Source of the DNA: Bizionia sp.
GTDB lineage: Bacteria; Bacteroidota; Bacteroidia; Flavobacteriales; Flavobacteriaceae
NCBI GenBank assembly: GCA_018067115.1
Contig: JAGPVI010000247.1
Location: 1-17,571 of the forward strand
DNA length: 17,571 nt
Direction of reading: 5' to 3'
Shown here: positions 1-6,570 of the stretch, in pieces
Position numbering within the stretch: the stretch's first letter is position 1
Layout: each line of letters opens with the position of its first letter
Notes under the pieces: model-generated
Database searches by the model: none
Seen by the model: the letters and a program-made list of their open reading frames with translations, nothing else
What the model was told of the DNA's origin: nothing
Program-made: the position numbers and the translations under genes

Positions 1-1401
1 AATAATCATATGCCAGAATTCATAGAAGGATTTCAATATGATAAGGAATTTGAAAAGCGTCACCAAAAACGAGAAGAGAAGGTCAACAAAATACGAACTT
101 CCGCAGTAAAAAATCTAATAGAGGCTTTAGGGTTAAAAGGAGCATTAGTACTTCGTAAAGAAGTAAAAGAATACTGGATTTTTGGCGACGCTATGGCACG
201 GATTAATTTCAGTTCTGACGAGATTCTAGAAATTTGTAAAACGTTATCTGATGAAAGTCCTGTTAATAGATTTATCCACAGTTTTTTGCACCGTAAATTT
301 TATCTTGAAGGTTTTGAGAGTATAAAATTGTTATATAATGATTTACAGAAAACAGGTTTTGGTGATAAAGAACTATCCAACGTTCTAATACCGCTAGACC
401 AAACTCAAGAATTATGGGATTTTTTATCAACTCTTCAGACCGAAATTCAAGATGAATATTGGAAAAGTGTCTATGTTCACTTATACAATGTCGCCGATGA
501 AAAGAAGGCTTACGGGTTAGAGAAACTTTTAGAATATAAAAGATATTTTTCAGCTATCGATGCAGCTTTTCGTTTCGCAAGCGTAATACCAACTCTGCTT
601 TTAATGGAAATCCTTGAAAAAGCTGGTACGGAAGAATCAATTGAAAAGCCAAGTTATAAAGGTCACGAAATTGAGCGAATTTTTGAAGAATTAGATAAGC
701 GGGATGATACAGATAAATCAAAGCTTATACAACTTGAGTGGATTTATCTTCCATTATTGGACTCATATGGTTCGCATAGAAATCCGAAAAATTTAGAGGA
801 AGAATTGACTGCCAATCCAGAGTTCTTTATTGATGTTTTAAAATGGCTTTATGTTACTAAAGATAAGATTCTATTAGAAAAAGAAAGAGAGGGAATGTCT
901 GATGAAGTTGTTAAAAATAGAGCAAAGCAATCTTATCATCTGCTCAATTCTTGGAAAAAGATTCCAGGAATGAAAGATGACTATTCTATTGACGAAGAGG
1001 AATTGCGAGATTGGATTGATAAGGTTAGGGCGCTGGCAAAAGAAGTTGGCAGATTGGAAGTTGCAGATATGGAAATTGGTAAAATGTTGGCACAATATCC
1101 CGAAAATATTAAGGGATGGCCTAATGAAATAATTTTTCAAATTATAGAAGATATTAATTCAGACAGTCTTAATAGAAATTATTCTGCGGCAATGTCTAAT
1201 AAAAGAAGCTTTACATCACGAGGTGCTTTTGATGGCGGTAACATTGAACGAGAAAAAGCCGCGTATTTTGAAAAATTATTCAAAGACCACAGAAATAAAT
1301 ATCCAAATACTGCCGAAATTTTCAAAAATATGTCGAAAGGCTATTTACGTGACGCGAGAAGAGAGGATGAAGAGGCTGAGCGAAATAGGCTGGAATATTA
1401 G
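1..1401 (+). CDS. C-terminal part of a large protein of unknown function (5' end outside window)
   Basis: The frame is open from base 1; the ATG at 10 is preceded in frame by Asn-Asn-His codons, so that Met is probably internal and the gene starts to the left of the window. About 466 residues are visible, all soluble and charged, with no signal peptide, membrane segment or clear catalytic motif. The last ~65 residues have the pattern SRG-aFDGG-ER...P.ta...Y..DA..ED.eA, which I recall as the conserved end of large (>1000 aa) uncharacterised bacterial proteins, some of them found in defence loci; this is memory of a pattern, not a search result. The middle part (leucine-rich, YLPLL...NP.FF...L) looks helical. 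A defence STAND-type or helicase-type N-terminus is possible but cannot be seen. The gene ends 66 bp before the first leader repeat and is followed by a short hairpin without a T-tract. Confidence 0.75.
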   Translation, partial: NNHMPEFIEGFQYDKEFEKRHQKREEKVNKIRTSAVKNLIEALGLKGALVLRKEVKEYWIFGDAMARINFSSDEILEICKTLSDESPVNRFIHSFLHRKFYLEGFESIKLLYNDLQKTGFGDKELSNVLIPLDQTQELWDFLSTLQTEIQDEYWKSVYVHLYNVADEKKAYGLEKLLEYKRYFSAIDAAFRFASVIPTLLLMEILEKAGTEESIEKPSYKGHEIERIFEELDKRDDTDKSKLIQLEWIYLPLLDSYGSHRNPKNLEEELTANPEFFIDVLKWLYVTKDKILLEKEREGMSDEVVKNRAKQSYHLLNSWKKIPGMKDDYSIDEEELRDWIDKVRALAKEVGRLEVADMEIGKMLAQYPENIKGWPNEIIFQIIEDINSDSLNRNYSAAMSNKRSFTSRGAFDGGNIEREKAAYFEKLFKDHRNKYPNTAEIFKNMSKGYLRDARREDEEAERNRLEY

Positions 1402-1467
1402 AAGTCTCAAAAAATAATTTTGAGAAGTTGCTACCTCAATTCTTCGTAAGGGGAGTTTATTATCATA

Positions 1468-1630
1468 CAATATAACCGCAATTTAAACTCGTAAAATACT
1501 TCCATCAAAAGACTACGGCATAAAGCCAACGCTCTTTCCCTTGCTTATTTATTCCGTTTCCTTTTGAGCCAAGATTTTATCTTCCGTTTGGTTCCTGCTT
1601 AAATATTGTTTAATCTAAAATTTAAGTATT
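1468..1630 (+). repeat. Duplicated 5' leader, copy 1 (upstream of the parB-like gene)
   Basis: This ~163-bp segment directly precedes the start codon at 1631 and recurs at 3521-3682 in front of another gene. The first 60 bases are identical in both copies. It holds a long hairpin at 1505-1567: TCAAAAG pairs with CTTTTGA, ACGG-ATAA pairs with TTAT-CCGT around one C/T mismatch, and AAGC pairs with GCTT. The main divergent patch (about 1529-1542) lies in the apical loop. The outer bases CAATAT (1468) can also pair with ATATTG near 1603. It could be an RNA leader that controls translation, or a single-stranded DNA promoter; the sequence alone does not decide. Confidence 0.85.
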
Positions 1631-3421
1631 ATGACAACAAAAGCAGTTAAAACCAGAAAGAACGGTAAAGCAATTGCGACCGTTAAGGAAGAAGTCAAAG
1701 AGAAATTGACACAAAGTGCAATCGGACTTCGAGTTCAAAATCTGGATATCGAAAAGGTTATTCCAGACCCGATGCAACCTAGAAAGACTTTTAATGAATT
1801 GCTACTACAGGAGCTTTCAGAAAGTATCAAAAAGCACGGAGTACTTCAACCCATCACAGTCCGAAAGTCCGGAAACGAACATATCATCGTTATGGGAGAA
1901 CGTCGCTATCGTGCCAGTAAATTGGCAGGTATGAAAACTATACCGTGTATCGTTAGGGAATATAAAAGTAATGACATCTTGGAAATTCAAATTATCGAGA
2001 ATTTACAACGACAGGATGTTGAGCCGACAGAGGAGGCAGATGCAATAGCTTATCTCAGCGAAAAGTATTCGGCTACAGAAATTTCAAAACGATTAGGCAG
2101 AAGCGACAACTTTATAAGACAACGCTTAAAACTGGCTGGACTTATTGAAGGATTTAAGGTTTTCGTCCGTAATGGAGAAATGACCATTTCATTGGGTGTC
2201 GGTGTAGCCCTTTTTGAGCCGGAAGAACAGCAAATGATGTTGGAAACGATGGGCGAAGATTTTAATGCCCATCAGATAAACAGGATGATAAAAGACCAGA
2301 CCTATGATTTAGAGAAAGCACCTTTTGATGTCACAGATGGAGAATTGATAGCGAAAGCTGGAGCGTGTAACTTGTGTCCGTTCAATGCGGCAAATCAAGG
2401 TAATTTGTTTGGGGATGGTAAAATGGTCTGCACAAAATCAGCTTGCTATGAGACCAAGAAAAGTAAGTCGTTCTTGAACTTGATTGAAAAATCGAAGCAA
2501 GAGAACATCCTGCTGGTTCCTGAAATACGAAAGTATTGGGCAGAAGAAGAAAGTAATCAGATGGTCATTTCCCAATTGGAAAAAAATGGATTGAAGGTCT
2601 ATCTTTTGGACGATGTTGAAATTTTTGAAAAGCCAATTAAGCCTACTTTAGAAGCTATCAAAGTAGAATTTCGTCATTATGACCATACGGATGATGAATT
2701 GAATGAAGAACTAAAACAGTCTATTGAGGCCTATACTTTAGAATTGGAAAAATACAATTCAGCTGAAGAGAATGGATTTGTAGATGGCATCGTTTTTCAT
2801 CCTGAATCTTACAGGCACAAAGAAGTTTTCTTAATGATTGTTGAAGAATCTGAAAGTGAAGTGCGTTCTGTACCATTATCCAATAGAAAAATGGACGATT
2901 GCAGCCCAGATGAACAAATCATCAAAATCAACGAAAGGGAAATCCGGAAGCAGCAAATCGAGAATAATAAACAATTTGAAGAAGTTGTTGAAATGATAAG
3001 AGAGACCAGTTACATCGAGACAAAGAAAACGCTTTCGGTAGATGAAATGGTGGCTTTCTCAATATCGCTCTACGAGAATAATGTGGATTATATGAGCCAG
3101 CAAAAGCACTTTTCAGGATTGTTGGGAGTTACTTCAAAAATGACCAGAATTGAGATGGTCCAGAACTTTAAAAAGAAGTTCAAAAAAGAAATCTTCCATA
3201 AACTGATACGGTATATGCTCACAACGCAAGTGCATTTTGGCGAAAATAATCACGTTAATAATTTAACGAACATTTCATTTTACAATGCGATGCAGGGCTA
3301 TCATAAGACCAAGATTGCAAGTATCGAAGAAGAATATGCCGAAAAACGGAACAAGCGTGAAGAACGTTTAAAAGAACGAATAGAAAATCTTGAAAAAGAA
3401 ATTCAGAAATTGAAAGATTAG
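1631..3421 (+). CDS. ParB/RepB/Spo0J-family protein with a cysteine cluster
   Basis: A 596-aa DNA-binding protein of the ParB family. The N-terminal ParB/sulfiredoxin-like domain spans about residues 35-130 and contains the GERRYRAS box (89-96) and ENLQRQDVEP (123-132), which in this family form the CTP-binding pocket. A helix-turn-helix follows at about 143-170 (ATEISKRLGRSDNFIRQRL). After it comes a probable metal site, Cys246, Cys249, Cys267 and Cys272, then a long family-specific region and a charged coiled-coil tail (about 570-596). It is roughly twice the length of a chromosomal ParB, and no parA lies next to it, so plasmid partition is not assured; ParB-fold proteins on mobile elements can also act as regulators or nucleases. 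The ATG at 1631 directly follows the duplicated leader, and a strong terminator follows the stop codon. Family assignment is firm; the role is not. Confidence 0.85.
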   Translation: MTTKAVKTRKNGKAIATVKEEVKEKLTQSAIGLRVQNLDIEKVIPDPMQPRKTFNELLLQELSESIKKHGVLQPITVRKSGNEHIIVMGERRYRASKLAGMKTIPCIVREYKSNDILEIQIIENLQRQDVEPTEEADAIAYLSEKYSATEISKRLGRSDNFIRQRLKLAGLIEGFKVFVRNGEMTISLGVGVALFEPEEQQMMLETMGEDFNAHQINRMIKDQTYDLEKAPFDVTDGELIAKAGACNLCPFNAANQGNLFGDGKMVCTKSACYETKKSKSFLNLIEKSKQENILLVPEIRKYWAEEESNQMVISQLEKNGLKVYLLDDVEIFEKPIKPTLEAIKVEFRHYDHTDDELNEELKQSIEAYTLELEKYNSAEENGFVDGIVFHPESYRHKEVFLMIVEESESEVRSVPLSNRKMDDCSPDEQIIKINEREIRKQQIENNKQFEEVVEMIRETSYIETKKTLSVDEMVAFSISLYENNVDYMSQQKHFSGLLGVTSKMTRIEMVQNFKKKFKKEIFHKLIRYMLTTQVHFGENNHVNNLTNISFYNAMQGYHKTKIASIEEEYAEKRNKREERLKERIENLEKEIQKLKD

Positions 3422-3435
3422 CTTTCGTTGTCAGA

Positions 3436-3472
3436 AGAAGGGTCAGCATTCGTGCTGGCTCTTCTTTTTTTT
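3436..3472 (+). terminator. Rho-independent terminator after the parB-like gene
   Basis: A 13-bp stem (two G-T wobbles) with a TTCG tetraloop at 3449-3452 is followed by a run of eight T's starting at 3465. It lies 14 bp after the stop codon at 3421, so the parB-like gene is probably a single-gene transcript. Confidence 0.93.
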
Positions 3473-3520
3473 AGATAATTTTTGATTGTATAGGTTACTA
3501 AAAAGTAAAAAATAATCAAT

Positions 3521-3682
3521 CAATATAACCGCAATTTAAACTCGTAAAATACTTCCATCAAAAGACTACGGCATAAAGCCATCGCTTCTTCCAGCGCTTA
3601 TTTATTCCGTTTCCTTTTGAGCTGAGATTTTATCTTCCGTTTGGTTACTGTTCAAATATTGTTTAACTAAAATTTTAGCATT
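3521..3682 (+). repeat. Duplicated 5' leader, copy 2 (upstream of the 55-aa gene)
   Basis: Second copy of the element at 1468-1630. It is identical over the first 60 bases and highly similar to the start codon, with one 1-base gap near the 3' end. The hairpin is kept at 3558-3620 (TCAAAAG 3558-3564 with CTTTTGA 3614-3620). In the loop this copy has CGCT-TCTTCC-AGCG, a short extra stem that copy 1 lacks. It lies about 50 bp after the parB terminator, so it probably starts a new transcript covering 3683-4413. Confidence 0.85.
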
Positions 3683-3850
3683 ATGGAACAAGTACCTGAA
3701 AACCCCAACATTGCCATTCAAAAAGCAGAAGAACATTATCGGTCAAGTAGTGAAAGTTATACTACTGAAAGTGCAGAAAGTCACTTAGCGTATTACAGAG
3801 ATAAGCATCCGCAGAATTATCGAACATTATTAGAATATTATTCAAACTAA
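3683..3850 (+). CDS. Small 55-aa protein of unknown function
   Basis: ATG at 3683 to TAA at 3848-3850. I recognise no family. The product is hydrophilic, rich in Ser, Glu and Tyr (HYRSSSESYTTESAES), and ends HPQNYRTLLEYYSN. Support for a real gene: the start codon sits exactly where the parB start sits relative to the duplicated leader, with the same ATTATG context, and another gene begins 11 bp downstream in the same direction. There is no membrane segment or cysteine. It could be an anti-defence or regulatory peptide by position, but that is conjecture. Confidence 0.7.
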   Translation: MEQVPENPNIAIQKAEEHYRSSSESYTTESAESHLAYYRDKHPQNYRTLLEYYSN

Positions 3851-3861
3851 AATCTCATATT

Positions 3862-4413
3862 ATGGAAAATTTAAATGTAGTACAACTTGATTTTGGATTC
3901 GATTGCGAACCTTTAGAAACGCAGAAGAGAACATCAAAATCTAATAAAAAACCAACCAACGATTTCGTTTTCAACTTTATGGATTGTCTTACCAGTCCTA
4001 TTATTGTTTTTAAATCTGCTTGGCAAGATACAATACCAAAAGACATACTTAAAAACATAAAGTTATCAAGGCTTTTGTGTTCAATGCAACAAGAAGAAAT
4101 GGCATCGTTTACGGAAACATTAGCATATTTAATGCCTAGAACGTATGAAGCGCCAATGCCTACCGAATGGGTAAACATATATACCTGGCTAGGTCTTCAG
4201 TATGCAGCTCAATATAAGAATAATGACCAACTGAATGCAATGACTGAATTCGCACCAAGTGAACTTTCAAAATATGAAATGGGGCTTTTGAATAATTTGA
4301 GAAGATGGATTTATGATAAACGAAGAAAAGCGTTAAAAGACAAATTGAAAAGTACTGAAAAATCAGAGAAAAAGATATTGCCTAAAAATCAGAAAGTACT
4401 TTTTAAAGAGTGA
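3862..4413 (+). CDS. 183-aa protein of unknown function
   Basis: The ATG at 3862 has the TATTATG context shared by its neighbours and follows the 55-aa gene by 11 bp, so the two are probably one operon. I recognise no family. The N-terminus is acidic/hydrophobic (VVQLDFGFDCEP). The middle carries aromatic-rich helices, including PTEWVNIYTWLGLQYAAQY around residue 100. The last ~45 residues are strongly basic (WIYDKRRKALKDKLKS...), which would suit a nucleic-acid partner. There is no signal peptide or membrane helix. It lies between the ParB-like gene and ssb, where mobile elements often carry accessory or anti-defence genes. The function is unknown. Confidence 0.75.
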   Translation: MENLNVVQLDFGFDCEPLETQKRTSKSNKKPTNDFVFNFMDCLTSPIIVFKSAWQDTIPKDILKNIKLSRLLCSMQQEEMASFTETLAYLMPRTYEAPMPTEWVNIYTWLGLQYAAQYKNNDQLNAMTEFAPSELSKYEMGLLNNLRRWIYDKRRKALKDKLKSTEKSEKKILPKNQKVLFKE

Positions 4414-4457
4414 GTTAATTACTTACAAAAGTATTATAGTCTGTTATTGAATCAGAG

Positions 4458-4873
4458 TTTCATAATCCATTCAGCACATTTCTCTACATTTCGCGAAAAG
4501 CTACATTCCGAGCAAAGAGCTTCACTACACAAGTCTTGGACACAACTTCAAAGCTTCCGATTTCCATTGCGCTGAACCTGCCAGAAAATGGCAGAGTCGC
4601 TTCATTTCAATCTACACCTTTAAAGTCAAGTCCGCTTAACATCCTGCTAAACAAGAGTAATCTGTTTTCATAATCCACTCAGCACATTTCTCTACATTTC
4701 GCAAAAAGCTACATTTCGAGAAAAGAGCTTCACTACACAGGTCTTGGACATAATCCCCAATTTCGACTTTCCATTACGTTAACCCGATCCGCTACGCTGG
4801 AACGGGACACTTCATTCCTGAGACAAAATCGTGAATCAAGTCCGCTTTTCATCGGAAAGCCATCGGCTTGATT
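4458..4873. repeat. Tandem ~208-bp repeat, two diverged units, non-coding
   Basis: Unit 1 starts at 4458 and unit 2 at 4666. The first 88 bases match at about 82 positions (4458-4545 against 4666-4753). Both units carry TCAAGTCCGCTT near their ends (4626-4637 and 4836-4847). Inside each start block the short motif YACATTYC recurs (4475, 4485 and 4502 in unit 1), like small iterons. The middle of each unit has a hairpin at the same place but with different bases: CTGCCA/TGGCAG with a GAAAA loop at 4578-4594, and CCCG-CC/GG-CGGG at 4783-4806. After unit 2's shared motif, AATCAAG (4834) pairs with CTTGATT (4867). No open reading frame or known family explains this stretch. Confidence 0.8.
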
Positions 4874-4881
4874 TTCTTGAC

Positions 4882-4925
4882 AGGATTTTCGGCGCGGTCT
4901 TCTTGAGCCCTTCCTTGAAAATCCT
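4882..4925 (+). other. Hairpin between the tandem repeats and the large fold
   Basis: AGGATTTTC (4882-4890) pairs perfectly with GAAAATCCT (4917-4925) over 9 bp, enclosing 26 bases that contain GGCGCGG. It has no T-tract and is not near a stop codon, so it is unlikely to be a terminator. It may belong to the structured region that follows. Confidence 0.5.
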
Positions 4926-4949
4926 TAAAACCAAACCGCTGCCTTACAC

Positions 4950-5284
4950 ATTTTAAGGGGTTTATAATGGATAAAGCCTTTGTTGTTTTTCGGGGCGTCG
5001 AAAAACAGGCACGACATAACCAATTCTAATTTAATCACAGCTGCATATCTCGCTTAACTGTCGGTACGCTCAAACGCAACTGCGTTTAAAAGAATTGCTA
5101 ATGCCCTTATGGAACTTGTCAAGACTATACAAGTTTTAGTGAAAAATAAGGTTTCTACTTCCTTGAAAATGCGAGCATTTTACTACGTCGCAAACACACC
5201 TGATTTATTCCCGAAAAGTCTTGACAAAACCCACTCTATCCATTGTGCGATGCACAGAAGAAAAGAACAAACACCCCTTAAAAT
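4950..5284 (+). ncRNA. Candidate large structured RNA or folded ssDNA element upstream of ssb
   Basis: Three long-range complementary pairs are fully nested: ATTTTAAGGGGT (4950-4961) with 5273-5284, 12 bp; AATGGATA (4966-4973) with 5237-5244, 8 bp; TTGTCAAGACT (5116-5126) with 5217-5227, 11 bp. Local hairpins fill the gaps: GTTTTTCG/CGAAAAAC (4985-4992 with 4999-5006); CAATTCT/AGAATTG (5021-5027 with 5091-5097), with GGCA/TGCC outside it; AAACGC/GCGTTT (5072-5087); AAAATG/CATTTT (5166-5181); and TGTGC/GCACA (5244-5256). Nothing crosses apart from one base shared at 5244, which suggests a single fold. I do not recognise tmRNA, RNase P, 6S or group II intron signatures. The strand is assumed from the neighbouring genes. 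Confidence 0.5.
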
Positions 5285-5355
5285 TTAATTCAGTTTAAAT
5301 CAAATAGGGGAAATATAAACCAGTCTGTAACAAAGCAGACACAAATCTTTTTATT

Positions 5356-5700
5356 ATGAGTACTATTAAAAATCACGTTCAGTTAATTGGAAACGTTGGA
5401 CAAGAGCCAACCATTACGAACCTTGAAAGCGGAAAGAAAGTAGCCCGTTTTTCATTAGCAACAAATGAGTATTACAAGGACAAAGAAGGCAACAAGCAAA
5501 CGGACACGAATTGGCATACCGTAGTAGCTTGGGGCAAAACTGCCGAAATTGTAGAGAAGTATGTTGTTAAAGGCAAAGAAGTTGGAATATCGGGAAAACT
5601 TAAAACCCGAAGTTATACAAATGATGATAACGAACAACGCTATGTTACGGAAGTTGTAGCCGATGAAATTCTATTACTTGGAAGCAAAGACGACAAGTAA
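5356..5700 (+). CDS. ssb: Single-stranded DNA-binding protein (short, mobile-element type)
   Basis: A 114-aa OB-fold protein that would coat single-stranded DNA in the cytoplasm, here probably the strand entering during transfer. The N-terminus (NHVQLIGNVGQEPTI, about residues 6-20), KVARFSLATNEYY (about 28-40), TNWHTVVAWGKTAEIVEKYV (about 51-70) and the KGKEVGISGKLKTRSY block are typical of bacterial SSB. It ends at LLLGSKDDK directly after the OB fold, so the long linker and the acidic tip (usually DDDIPF) that recruits repair proteins are missing. The upstream sequence has a small hairpin (GTCTG/CAGAC, 5323-5340) and TTTTTATTATG at the start. It is a single-gene unit closed by a terminator. 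Confidence 0.95.
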   Translation: MSTIKNHVQLIGNVGQEPTITNLESGKKVARFSLATNEYYKDKEGNKQTDTNWHTVVAWGKTAEIVEKYVVKGKEVGISGKLKTRSYTNDDNEQRYVTEVVADEILLLGSKDDK

Positions 5701-5711
5701 ATCTTAAAATG

Positions 5712-5749
5712 AAAGAGGGCGTAACCGTCGAAAGATGCGCCCTCTTTTT
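5712..5749 (+). terminator. Rho-independent terminator after ssb
   Basis: AAAGAGGGCG (5712-5721) pairs perfectly with CGCCCTCTTT (5738-5747) around a 16-base loop, and the 3' arm runs into TTTTT. It lies 11 bp after the ssb stop codon. Confidence 0.9.
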
Positions 5750-5777
5750 CATTATTAACTAATAAAATGTAATAACA

Positions 5778-6158
5778 ATGAAAGCACAAGTTAACGAAAT
5801 TAAAGAGCAATTACAATATTTTAATGGAACTGAAATGTTCTACTCTTTACCATTATTGAAAACCCGTTTTACAGATGGACTAAAATATTTATCAGAAGTT
5901 GCTGAATGTTTTTGGCTTATTACGGACACGTCCGTAATTGCAAAAAGTCTGATGAGCCGAAGTGAATTTATTACCATTGACTTCAAAAGATTGCCCGAAG
6001 AAAAACAAGATTATTCTGGTTATGAAGCTGAAATAATTTACAGCGATGGCAATGATAATATTTTAGAAAAACACGGCTATCGGGTTACCGATTTCCCACT
6101 TGATGAACTTCGGTTATTTTTTGTAAATGGCACGCTGATGTTGCCAAGCGAATACTAA
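5778..6158 (+). CDS. DUF6876-like protein, 126 aa
   Basis: A small soluble protein. The N-terminal pattern (EQLQYFNGTEMFYSLPLLKTRFTDGLKYLSEVAECFWLI, roughly residues 10-48) is what I recall for the DUF6876 family, common on Bacteroidota mobile elements and of unknown function: a start like QL..F.GTE..Y.hPL, then tDG..yL.e.a..yWLid. No catalytic residues are evident. The start at 5778 follows the ssb terminator by 28 bp. The next gene starts 12 bp after its stop, so both are probably co-transcribed up to the terminator at 6384-6415. Family assignment is from memory and moderate. Confidence 0.75.
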   Translation: MKAQVNEIKEQLQYFNGTEMFYSLPLLKTRFTDGLKYLSEVAECFWLITDTSVIAKSLMSRSEFITIDFKRLPEEKQDYSGYEAEIIYSDGNDNILEKHGYRVTDFPLDELRLFFVNGTLMLPSEY

Positions 6159-6170
6159 AAATCGGAAGTT

Positions 6171-6368
6171 ATGATATATCTAAATTTTACCGATTTGAAC
6201 GAGGAAACACAAGAGCGATTAATTGCCAGTTCCAAAGAAGATGTAAAGGAAAAATATGGCAAGGATATTATGAATTATGCAACCAAGCATAATACCAGTT
6301 TGGACAAGATGCTTGACGAAGAAGCACTACGGAATTTGTATTCGTATAAATACATTTTCAACATATAG
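6171..6368 (+). CDS. 65-aa protein of unknown function
   Basis: ATG at 6171, 12 bp after the DUF6876-like gene, and followed within 16 bp by a strong terminator, so it looks like the last gene of a two-gene operon. The product is hydrophilic and helical (LNEETQERLIASSKEDVKEK...), with a Lys/Tyr-rich end (LYSYKYIFNI). There is no cysteine cluster or membrane segment. I do not recognise the family. Confidence 0.65.
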   Translation: MIYLNFTDLNEETQERLIASSKEDVKEKYGKDIMNYATKHNTSLDKMLDEEALRNLYSYKYIFNI

Positions 6369-6383
6369 TTTTTGAAATTAAAA

Positions 6384-6415
6384 GAAAGCACCTCTAAAAT
6401 TTTAGAGGTGCTTTC
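6384..6415. terminator. Perfect 16-bp inverted repeat, probable terminator
   Basis: GAAAGCACCTCTAAAA is followed immediately by its exact reverse complement, 16 bp after the stop of the 65-aa gene. The trailing T-run is short, so termination may rely on the stem. The symmetric A/T ends could let it work in both directions. Confidence 0.8.
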
Positions 6416-6428
6416 TTATGCAATTAAT

Positions 6429-6457
6429 TTTGAAGTCAATAAAAAAACGTATCTTTA
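6429..6457 (+). promoter_or_regulatory. Possible Bacteroidota-type promoter for the mobilization operon
   Basis: TTTG at 6429-6432 and TATCTTTA at 6450-6457 lie 17 bp apart. This resembles the Bacteroidota -33 TTTG / -7 TAnnTTTG consensus, with the last base differing and the spacing slightly short. It would start a transcript with a leader of over 300 nt running through the oriT candidate into the gene at 6799. This is a weak motif match only. Confidence 0.3.
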
Positions 6458-6570
6458 TATCGCTGGAAATACAGCACACAAATTAAAGTAAGGTTATCCA
6501 CTTTTCGACTTTCGCCGATAACCGTACACATCGAAAAATAACATATCGGAAAATTATTTTCCTAAAATGG

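Noticed and set aside
1405..1425. TCTCAAAA/TTTTGAGA hairpin after the first gene, as a terminator
   Set aside because: The 8-bp AT-rich stem has no T-tract after it. It could contribute but is too weak to list as a terminator.
1468..3682. The duplicated 163-bp segments as insertion-sequence ends or a CRISPR-like array
   Set aside because: They are direct, not inverted, each ends at a start codon, no transposase lies between them, and two copies ~2 kb apart do not form an array.
4967..5029. A 20-codon reading frame (MDKAFVVFRG...) inside the large fold
   Set aside because: It is very short, begins within paired arm B and overlaps the stable hairpin at 4985-5006. The structure explains the sequence better than a peptide.
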